From: SZUA-186 sp039714155
GTDB taxonomy: Bacteria > Pseudomonadota > Gammaproteobacteria > UBA9214
Length of the DNA: 10,008 nucleotides
Direction of reading: 5' to 3'
NCBI GenBank assembly: GCA_039714155.1
Contig: JBDLJX010000094.1
Location: 1-10,008, forward strand
Part shown: in pieces, positions 4,721 to 10,008 of the stretch
Layout of the letters: every line of letters starts with the position of its first letter
Position numbering within the stretch: the stretch's first letter is position 1
The notes under the pieces: generated by a model
The model's database searches: none
What the model saw: only the letters and a program-made list of their open reading frames with translations
What the model was told of the DNA's origin: nothing
Position numbers and translations under genes: made by a program

Positions 4721-6340
4721 TTGACACACCAGCACACCGATGCAGACAGGGATTCCGCGCTCGCCGAACAGGCAGAGCTGATTGCGGCACTGCGTGATCC
4801 GGCGCGCTATCCTCACCCGGTATCGAATCTCCAGGTGCTGGAGACGCATATTTCCTGGGTCATTCTGACGGGCAGCTTTGCCTACAAGATCAAGAAGGCG
4901 GTTGATTTCGGTTTCCTGGATTTTTCCACGTTGCAGAAACGGCGCTTTTACTGCGAGGAGGAACTGCGCCTGAACCGCCGTTTTGCTCCGGACCTGTATC
5001 TGCAGGTCATGCCATTGACCGGCAGCCGGCAACAGCCGCAATGGTGCGGTAGTGGCCAGCCACTGGAGTATGCCGTCAGGATGCGACAGTTTCCGCAGGC
5101 CGGATTGTTGAGTGAAGTCGCCGCGCGACAGGCGCTGAGCACTGCCCATATCGACGAACTTGCCTTGCTGGTTGCTGCCATGCATGTGCAGGTCGCAGTC
5201 GCCGGCGCGGACAGTTCCTATGGTCTTCCGCATGATGTGCGCCACTGGGTGATGGAAAATTTCTCGCATATCCGGCCATTGCTGGTGTCAGCAGAACAGC
5301 AGCAGGAACTGCGGCAACTGGAGGACTGGTGCCGGCAGGAATTCGGGCACGAGCATACGTTGCTTGACGAGCGCCGCCGGGACGGATTTGTGCGTGAATG
5401 TCACGGTGATCTGCATCTCGGTAACCTGGCGCTGATAGAGGGCCGCATCACACCGTTCGATGGTATCGAGTTCAACCCGCAGCTGGCCTGGATCGATGTC
5501 ATGAGCGAGGTTGCGTTCCTGTTCATGGACCTGCAGGACCGCGGTTATGCCGGCTTTGCGTGGCGTTTTCTGAACGGTTATCTGCAACAGAGCGGTGATT
5601 ACGCCGGCGTGCGCCTGTTGCCTTACTACCTCGTTTACCGTGCACTGGTGCGTGCCAAGGTTGCTGTGTTGCGGCTTGGCCAGGCCGGCCTGGATGCGGG
5701 CGCCGGACAGGCGGCCCGGGAGGAATACAACACCTACCTGCAACTCGCACGGCAGTATACGCAGGATCGGCGACCGGCCATGATCATTACTAATGGTGTG
5801 TCGGGTTCCGGCAAGTCCTGGTATGCGGCGCGGCTGGCAGAACAATTCGGCGCCATCCGGGTCCGTTCCGATGTCGAGCGCAAGCGCCTGTTCGGGTTTG
5901 CGGCCGATGCCGATACCGGCTCCGGTATCCAGTCGGGTATCTATTCGACCAGTGCCAGTGACAAGACCTACACGGAACTGGCCAGGTTGTCACAGCATAT
6001 CCTCGCTGCCGGTTACCCCGTCATTGTTGATGCTGCCTTTTTGAAACGGGCCGAACGCGAACGATTCCGGCAACTGGCCGCCGATCTGCAGGTTGCCTTT
6101 GTTATGCTAAGTTGCAGTGCCCCGGAGTCAGTGTTGCGGCAGCGGCTGCAGGCGCGGCAGGCGGCCAGTAACGACCCGTCCGAGGCCGGCATTGCGGTAC
6201 TGGATGCACAGCTGGAGTCGCAGGAATTGCCCGGTGTGGATGAGCGTGACGAGCAGATAAGCATTGGGCCGGGGGATGACCTGTCGGCAGATACGCTGGC
6301 TGAGCGCGTCCGCATACAGATTAATGCGCCGGCAAGCTGA
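4721..6340 (+). CDS. Bifunctional aminoglycoside-phosphotransferase-like / P-loop kinase protein
   Basis: This 539-residue two-domain protein matches the common bacterial fusion of a COG2187-type and a COG0645-type kinase. The N-terminal domain (about 20-345) has the aminoglycoside/choline-kinase fold signature: an invariant ETHISWVILTG...YKIKK lead, the catalytic loop HGDLHLGN (228-235) and the metal-binding FDGIEFNP (246-253). The C-terminal domain (about 352-535) has a Walker A motif GVSGSGKS (359-366), RSDVERKRLF (382-391) and VIVDAAFLKRAERERF, as in small-molecule kinases. Neither substrate is known; despite the name, resistance is not implied. The start is TTG at 4721. An in-frame stop lies at 4706-4708, no ATG occurs until residue 98, and homologues begin close to this point. 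TAGGGA (4706-4711) is a possible weak ribosome site inside the hairpin's right end. Confidence 0.9.
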   Translation: MTHQHTDADRDSALAEQAELIAALRDPARYPHPVSNLQVLETHISWVILTGSFAYKIKKAVDFGFLDFSTLQKRRFYCEEELRLNRRFAPDLYLQVMPLTGSRQQPQWCGSGQPLEYAVRMRQFPQAGLLSEVAARQALSTAHIDELALLVAAMHVQVAVAGADSSYGLPHDVRHWVMENFSHIRPLLVSAEQQQELRQLEDWCRQEFGHEHTLLDERRRDGFVRECHGDLHLGNLALIEGRITPFDGIEFNPQLAWIDVMSEVAFLFMDLQDRGYAGFAWRFLNGYLQQSGDYAGVRLLPYYLVYRALVRAKVAVLRLGQAGLDAGAGQAAREEYNTYLQLARQYTQDRRPAMIITNGVSGSGKSWYAARLAEQFGAIRVRSDVERKRLFGFAADADTGSGIQSGIYSTSASDKTYTELARLSQHILAAGYPVIVDAAFLKRAERERFRQLAADLQVAFVMLSCSAPESVLRQRLQARQAASNDPSEAGIAVLDAQLESQELPGVDERDEQISIGPGDDLSADTLAERVRIQINAPAS

Positions 6341-6368
6341 ATTTCTGTTAAATACGGGTTACGGCCTG

Positions 6369-6397
6369 TAAACATATCCTCCCCGGGCCGATACAAT
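6369..6397 (+). promoter_or_regulatory. Possible sigma-70 promoter of the patatin gene
   Basis: TAAACA (6369-6374) and TACAAT (6392-6397) are separated by 17 bp and match the -35 and -10 consensus at 4/6 and 5/6 positions. The predicted start is near 6404, about 22 bases before the ATG, with GGGAG (6417-6421) as the ribosome site 4 bases upstream. The gap after the preceding stop is 85 bp, so independent transcription is plausible although read-through is not excluded. Confidence 0.45.
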
Positions 6398-6425
6398 TGC
6401 AGGGAGCAGATAATCCGGGAGACCT

Positions 6426-7646
6426 ATGTACTGGTTATCATTCAAAAAGAAAGCAGAAAAGCCGGTAACCGGCCTGATCCTGCCGGGCGGCGGTGCGCGT
6501 AATGCCTACCAGGCCGGCGTGCTGAAAGGCATCGCCGACATGCTGCCGGCCGATGCAGAAAATCCCTTCAAGGTTATCTGCGGCACCTCCTCCGGGGCGT
6601 TGAATGCGGTGTTGCTGGCCAGCAGTGCCAACCGTTTCCAGGAAGGTATCAGCCGGCTCTGCGGTATCTGGGAAAACTTTCATGTCGGCAAGGTATTCCG
6701 GACAGACGCCTGGACGGCTTTCAAGAGCGGCTTCCGCTGGGCGCTGACGTTTGCCACCGCCGGGCTGGTCAAGGGGCAGCCGCGCTCGGTGCTGGACAAT
6801 GCGCCACTACGCGAGTTACTGGAAAGCCATATTCGCTTTGCCCGCATCCGCCAGTCGATCGACAGCGGCGCCTTGCGTGCCGTGTCGGTGACATCGTCCG
6901 GTTATACCAGCGGCACCTCGGTGACCTTTTATGAAGGCACCAGTGACCTGTTGCCGTGGAAGCGTACCCGCCGTATCGGCCAGCCGACCGAGCTGACGCT
7001 GAATCACCTGATGGCCTCGGTCGCTATCCCGGTACTGTTCCCGGCCGTGAAGTTGCGCAACGAGTACTTCGGCGATGGATCCATGCGCGAGTCGGCGCCA
7101 CTCAGTCCGGCATTGCACATGGGTGCCAACCGCCTGCTGATTATCGGTGTCCGCAACCCGAAGCCGGATTTGCCACCGGCTGATGACGCACGGGTACCGT
7201 ATCCCTCGTTCGGTCATATTACCGGTTATATTTTCGACAACCTGTTTATGGATAGCCTCGACTCGGATCTCGAGCGCATGCGCCGCATCAACCACACCAT
7301 GACCGAGACGCGCGACAAGCGGGTTGAATTCAAGGATACGTCACTGCGCCAGATCGAATACCTGATGATCTCGCCGAGTCGTGATATCCGCGAGATTGTG
7401 GCGCGCTACGTCGGTAATTTCCCGCTGTCGTTACGCATACTGTTGATGGGGATCGGTGCGCTGGCCCGGGAAGGCCGACCACTTATGAGCTACCTGCTGT
7501 TCGATGCGCCGTATTGCCAGGAGTTGATGGATCTTGGCTACCAGGATGCACTGGCATCCCGGGAGCAGGTCCTGCATCTATTGGGGTACGATGATTTGAT
7601 CGAGGGGAAGGGCGAAGCGAGCGAGAACCTCGATCTGGTTGAGTGA
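6426..7646 (+). CDS. Patatin-like phospholipase / serine lipid acyl hydrolase
   Basis: This 406-residue protein has the patatin Ser-Asp dyad architecture. PGGGAR (20-25) is the oxyanion-hole glycine loop. GTSSG (53-57) is the G-x-S-x-G nucleophile elbow with S55 as nucleophile, and DGS (217-219) supplies the catalytic Asp D217. NHLMASVAIPVLFPAV (193-208) before the Asp is also typical. All catalytic elements are present, so it is probably an active cytoplasmic or membrane-associated lipid hydrolase. No signal peptide is visible: the N-terminus is MYWLSFKKKAEKP and the hydrolase core starts almost at once. The C-terminal ~150 residues (after about 250) lie beyond the core and show no recognised domain. 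The substrate is unknown; lysophospholipid or phospholipid is the family expectation. The ATG at 6426 is supported by GGGAG 4 bases upstream. It follows the kinase gene on the same strand and converges on the HerA-type gene. Confidence 0.92.
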   Translation: MYWLSFKKKAEKPVTGLILPGGGARNAYQAGVLKGIADMLPADAENPFKVICGTSSGALNAVLLASSANRFQEGISRLCGIWENFHVGKVFRTDAWTAFKSGFRWALTFATAGLVKGQPRSVLDNAPLRELLESHIRFARIRQSIDSGALRAVSVTSSGYTSGTSVTFYEGTSDLLPWKRTRRIGQPTELTLNHLMASVAIPVLFPAVKLRNEYFGDGSMRESAPLSPALHMGANRLLIIGVRNPKPDLPPADDARVPYPSFGHITGYIFDNLFMDSLDSDLERMRRINHTMTETRDKRVEFKDTSLRQIEYLMISPSRDIREIVARYVGNFPLSLRILLMGIGALAREGRPLMSYLLFDAPYCQELMDLGYQDALASREQVLHLLGYDDLIEGKGEASENLDLVE

Positions 7647-7687
7647 CCGATCCAATACTGGTTCAATCTGAAAAAACTGGACATTAT

Positions 7688-7770
7688 TGCCACGGAATCC
7701 ACGGAAAAACACGGAAGGATAACTGCATTAAAGGACATTTTTCCGTGTCCTTTCGTGGATTCCGTGGCCA
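7688..7770. repeat. Large hairpin of CACGGAA repeats between convergent genes
   Basis: The outer arms GCCACGGAATCCACG (7689-7703) and CGTGGATTCCGTGGC (7754-7768) are perfect 15-bp complements. An inner pair ACACGGAA (7709-7716) / TTCCGTGT (7741-7748) continues the stem across a symmetric 5-base internal loop, and weaker pairing reaches 7720/7737 around a 16-base loop. The left side is three CACGGAA copies spaced 9-10 bases apart. It sits between the convergent patatin and HerA-type genes and could block transcription from both sides, but there is no clean U-run. The CACGGAA family is, from memory, common as dispersed intergenic repeats; this was not checked. Confidence 0.8.
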
Positions 7771-7798
7771 TTTAATAAAATAACTGGCACATAGAGCA

Positions 7799-9484
7799 CT
7801 AGTCGAATGACCTGGTACGGTCCTGGCGCCGCCAGCGATCGACGATATCGTCGATGTCGAGATCATCCGGCCCGGAAATCCAGTGTTGGTAGAAATCGAC
7901 GTCGGAACTGTTCGGTACCGGGTTCGGTTTGTAGAACTGCAGGCGCGTCGGCAGTGGTACTGCGCCGCCCATCGCCAGTACCTCGCCACGGCCGAGTGAG
8001 GCCAGTACATCGATCAGGTCGCGTTCGGCCTCCGGTACCAGGTCCTTGACATAGGCCTGGTCATCCGGGTTGGTCAGGCGCAGACACAGATAGGTACTGC
8101 ACTGCGCCAGAACGGTTTCCGACAGTTCATGCGGTCGCTGGCTGACCACGGTCAGGCCAACACCGTATTTACGTCCTTCCTTGGCGATCCGCTGCATCGA
8201 CTGGCGGGTACCTTCAAATTTCGGATCGTTGTCGCGCGGGATATAGGCGTGTGCCTCCTCGCAGACCAGCAACAGCGGGAAGTCCTGATAATGGGGATTC
8301 CAGTAGTTAAACTCGAATGCCAGGCGGCCAGCCTGCGCGGACACCGTGGGTCGCACATCGAAAGGCACGGTACTGAGATCGATCACCGTAATCTGGCGCT
8401 TGGGTTCGCCGAGACCGACAAAATCACGCAACAGGTCCGTGAGAGAATCTGATGAGGTGCGGTGCTGCGGGCGCAGCATGAAGTCATAGCGCCTGTCGTT
8501 CATGCGACTCTGCAGGCGCAGCAGGAACTGGTCGAACTTGCCGGCCAGCGGTGCCTTGTCCTTGCCAAAATTCAGGGTCATCTTGTTGGCTTCATCGCAC
8601 AGGTTGTACAGGTCTTCCAGTGAGAACCATACCGGCGAGTCAACCGACAGGTGGCCAATGTCGAGGTCCTTGTTCGACTTGTTGCGCAGATCATGGATGC
8701 AGTCGCGCAGAAAAGCGATCTGGGTCGATGAGTCAGGGTCGTTACGTTCTATAAACAGGTCGACCAGTTCCGAGAACGTCATCAGCCAGTAGGGAATTTC
8801 CAGTTCGCGTGCATCAATATGACGGACAACGTTTTCATCAAAAGCATAATGCTGTTTACCTTCGCGATCACGCCAGGCGTACTCGCCGTGCAGATCCAGC
8901 AGGATGATATGGGCTTTCGGCATGACCTTGACGGCACGTTGCAACAGGTTGGTTACCGCCCAGGATTTGCCGGCGCCTGACTGGCCGAGGATGGCACAGT
9001 GACGGCCGAACAGTGCTGCCGGGTCAAAGCAGACATCAAGGTTGGCGTGGGATGAAAGCTTGCCAACACTGTAGCCCTGGTTGCGGAACTTGACAAAAAT
9101 GGACTTGATGTCGTCCTCGTTGACCGGGTGTACGTCGCAGCCGGTCACCGGGTAGTTCCTGACGCCGCCTTCGAAGATGCCACCGCTGCTGACTTCGCCA
9201 AGGGGTACCATGTTGATGGTGATCTGCCTGGCATTACTGCGGCCGGTCAGGTTGTTGGCCGCCACGGTCTGTTCGGATTCAACGATGCTGCTGACCATTG
9301 CCAGGATACGGATATCATCCGCGGTGATGGCAACGTAGCTGCCGGGTTGCCCGACCGGTTCCTGTTTGCCGTTGACAGTCACCGTAGGCAGGTCACCATT
9401 ACTGTCGACGTTCAGGGTGGCCGTGAACAGTCCTGGCCGGACTTCAGTGATCTGGCCGACCTTGGTATTCGTATATGTCGTCAT
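7799..9484 (-). CDS. HerA-type (DUF87/FtsK-like) ATPase with N-terminal HAS barrel
   Basis: This 561-residue protein belongs to the HerA/FtsK superfamily of hexameric DNA-translocating ATPases. The N-terminal ~110 residues (VGQITEVRPGLFTATL...GSYVAI) fit the small beta-barrel HAS domain. Walker A is GQSGAGKS (167-174). LLDLHGEY (195-202) follows, as in HerA proteins. Walker B is LLLVCEEAH (404-412), and VVSQRPHELS (446-455) provides the sensor Gln and Arg. LRLTNPDDQ (468-476) is the conserved region that carries the trans-acting Arg in relatives. All catalytic residues look intact. HerA usually pairs with the NurA nuclease in archaea, and bacterial HerA-type ATPases also pair with other effectors in phage-defence operons; no nuclease or other effector is beside this gene. 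The start ATG at 9484 has GAGGG (9498-9494) 9 bases upstream. It could be a housekeeping DNA translocase or an orphan defence ATPase; the sequence does not decide. Confidence 0.9.
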   Translation of the reverse strand: MTTYTNTKVGQITEVRPGLFTATLNVDSNGDLPTVTVNGKQEPVGQPGSYVAITADDIRILAMVSSIVESEQTVAANNLTGRSNARQITINMVPLGEVSSGGIFEGGVRNYPVTGCDVHPVNEDDIKSIFVKFRNQGYSVGKLSSHANLDVCFDPAALFGRHCAILGQSGAGKSWAVTNLLQRAVKVMPKAHIILLDLHGEYAWRDREGKQHYAFDENVVRHIDARELEIPYWLMTFSELVDLFIERNDPDSSTQIAFLRDCIHDLRNKSNKDLDIGHLSVDSPVWFSLEDLYNLCDEANKMTLNFGKDKAPLAGKFDQFLLRLQSRMNDRRYDFMLRPQHRTSSDSLTDLLRDFVGLGEPKRQITVIDLSTVPFDVRPTVSAQAGRLAFEFNYWNPHYQDFPLLLVCEEAHAYIPRDNDPKFEGTRQSMQRIAKEGRKYGVGLTVVSQRPHELSETVLAQCSTYLCLRLTNPDDQAYVKDLVPEAERDLIDVLASLGRGEVLAMGGAVPLPTRLQFYKPNPVPNSSDVDFYQHWISGPDDLDIDDIVDRWRRQDRTRSFD

Positions 9485-9674
9485 TGCCGTTATCCCTCTG
9501 GCTGGATAATAGGGTTCTGCTGAAACCGGTTAGCAGTGTGTGTCAGCAAGCAGATATGAAGCGGTGTGAGCCTGTCATCAGTGCCTGAATCTATCACTAT
9601 AACGGCGACTTTGGCTCACAATTTAAGTGCCAGATCACAGCCAGTCGCAAGATTGGCTACATGGCAGGAGACGA

Positions 9675-9854
9675 ATGCGGAGAAATTTTGTAACTTGTTG
9701 TATTAAAATGAAAAAACGCCAACGTGGCCCGGTTATGTGTGCGCCGGTTACGGCGTGCCAGGCGTGCAAGCCGGACTTGCAGGCGGGAATCAGTCAATCA
9801 GGTTGGTGTTGTCTCAGCGACAGCATAGACAGTGCACTGCTGTGCCGGAGCTGA
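9675..9854 (+). CDS. Doubtful small ORF, Cys-rich, 59 residues
   Basis: ATG at 9675 follows AGGAG (9667-9671) by three bases, which is close but usable, and the frame runs 59 codons to TGA. The product would be basic at the N-terminus (MRRNFV, IKMKKRQRG) and rich in cysteine (C8, C9, C22, C28, C31, C45, C46, C57, including ACQAC). It matches no family I know. A GTG at 9627 extends the frame but has no ribosome site. Against it: the coding stretch overlaps two DNA hairpins, and composition alone can keep a short frame open in GC-rich DNA. It is listed because the ribosome-site/ATG pair is present in otherwise empty DNA. Confidence 0.22.
   Translation: MRRNFVTCCIKMKKRQRGPVMCAPVTACQACKPDLQAGISQSGWCCLSDSIDSALLCRS
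9741..9781. repeat. Two adjacent small inverted repeats
   Basis: GCGCCG-GTTA-CGGCGT (9741-9756, one G-T pair) is followed by TGCAAG-CCGGA-CTTGCA (9765-9781, perfect 6-bp stem). GGCGTGC occurs twice in direct orientation at 9752-9758 and 9761-9767. This may be a structured transcript, a palindromic repeat or chance in GC-rich DNA. Confidence 0.4.
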
Positions 9855-9867
9855 CCGGACCGCCAGT

Positions 9868-9886
9868 AAAAAACCGACAGCCCGGC
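9868..9886 (-). terminator. Weak possible terminator of the MlaC-like gene
   Basis: On the minus strand, GCCG-GGCTGT-CGGT followed by TTTTT lies 11 bp after the stop at 9898. The stem is only 3-4 bp, so the call rests mainly on the T-run and position. Confidence 0.3.
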
Positions 9887-9897
9887 CAGATAGCGGA

Positions 9898-10008
9898 TTA
9901 CTGGTAGCTGCGTGCCTGGGTGCTGTGACGCAGTTGCTGCCTGAAGCGGTTACGGTAGTAGCTCACCGCGCTGGTACCCGCGGCTTTCACGTCAAAGATC
10001 TTCCAGCT
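9898..10008 (-). CDS. C-terminal end of an MlaC/Ttg2D-like phospholipid-binding protein (truncated by window edge)
   Basis: The minus frame is open from the right edge to TAA at 9900-9898, giving the last 36 residues. They read WKIFDVKAAGTSAV, then SYYRNRFRQQL and a polar tail ending RSYQ. MlaC-type periplasmic lipid carriers end in the same way: W-(K/R/Q)-(V/I)-(Y/F)-DV followed by a small-residue/Ser-Val stretch and YR-x-x-F. MlaC shuttles phospholipid between the MlaA outer-membrane complex and the MlaFEDB inner-membrane transporter. The family call rests on this short tail only and is moderate. If right, other mla genes are expected beyond the right edge. The segment is too short to judge whether the protein is complete. 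Confidence 0.55.
   Translation of the reverse strand, partial: SWKIFDVKAAGTSAVSYYRNRFRQQLRHSTQARSYQ

Larger units (their letters stand above)
9485..9897. other. 413-bp gap with no convincing gene
   Basis: This stretch separates the HerA-type start from the MlaC-like stop. The part next to the HerA gene (9485-9626) should hold its promoter, and TATAGT (minus, near 9602-9597) is a possible -10, but I find no matching -35 and cannot place a promoter. The middle holds a doubtful 59-codon ORF and two adjacent small hairpins, and the right end a weak terminator-like element. I see no tRNA-like fold, riboswitch core or mobile-element end. Confidence 0.5.

Noticed and set aside
5288..5845. Minus-strand ORF of 185 codons within the phosphotransferase/kinase gene
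   Set aside because: The plus frame has the HGDLHLGN and P-loop motifs of the real gene; the minus frame has no motif or ribosome site.
4721..6340. Aminoglycoside resistance gene
   Set aside because: The N-terminal domain shares the phosphotransferase fold, but fused to a C-terminal P-loop kinase it fits the chromosomal COG2187-COG0645 type, for which resistance is not established; there is no mobile-element or integron context.

Overview
The window looks like chromosomal DNA of a GC-rich proteobacterium, most likely a gammaproteobacterium able to live at low oxygen. This is inferred from the gene families (an MlaC-like C-terminus, a two-domain phosphotransferase/kinase, a lone AmmeMemoRadiSam radical SAM enzyme), from two FNR/Anr-type operator palindromes, and from a dispersed GTAGCCCGGAT-type palindrome in one gap. 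There is no rRNA, tRNA, CRISPR array, transposase or phage gene. The gene content is mostly housekeeping or stress related, and I do not see a clear new multi-gene system.

Layout. 1-739 (+) is the 3' part of an Ala/Pro-rich, coiled-coil protein of unknown function; its in-window 5' end is a 36-bp tandem repeat that continues off the left edge. It converges on, and overlaps at a shared CTAG, an AmmeMemoRadiSam-type radical SAM enzyme (736-1872, -). A strong intrinsic terminator (1919-1952) ends the next minus-strand gene, a small heat shock protein of the Hsp20 family (1964-2467). Hsp20 is divergent from an APC-superfamily amino acid permease (2623-3906, +). The permease converges on a two-CBS-domain protein (3988-4437, -) across a palindromic repeat that can also serve as terminator. 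The CBS gene is divergent from a bifunctional aminoglycoside-phosphotransferase-like/P-loop kinase protein (4721-6340, +), with an 18-bp-arm inverted repeat in the gap. A patatin-like phospholipase follows (6426-7646, +). A large hairpin of CACGGAA repeats separates it from a convergent HerA-type ATPase (7799-9484, -). 9485-9897 holds only a doubtful small ORF and some hairpins, and 9898-10008 (-) is the last 36 codons of an MlaC-like protein.

How the parts may work together. The clearest linking signal is regulatory. The hsp20 and CBS-domain genes each have a TTGAC-N4-ATCAA palindrome (one mismatch from the FNR/Anr consensus) centred about 41 bp before the start site predicted from a good -10 box. 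That is the geometry of FNR-activated class II promoters. It suggests a small low-oxygen stress regulon flanking the permease. The other genes appear to be independent transcription units.
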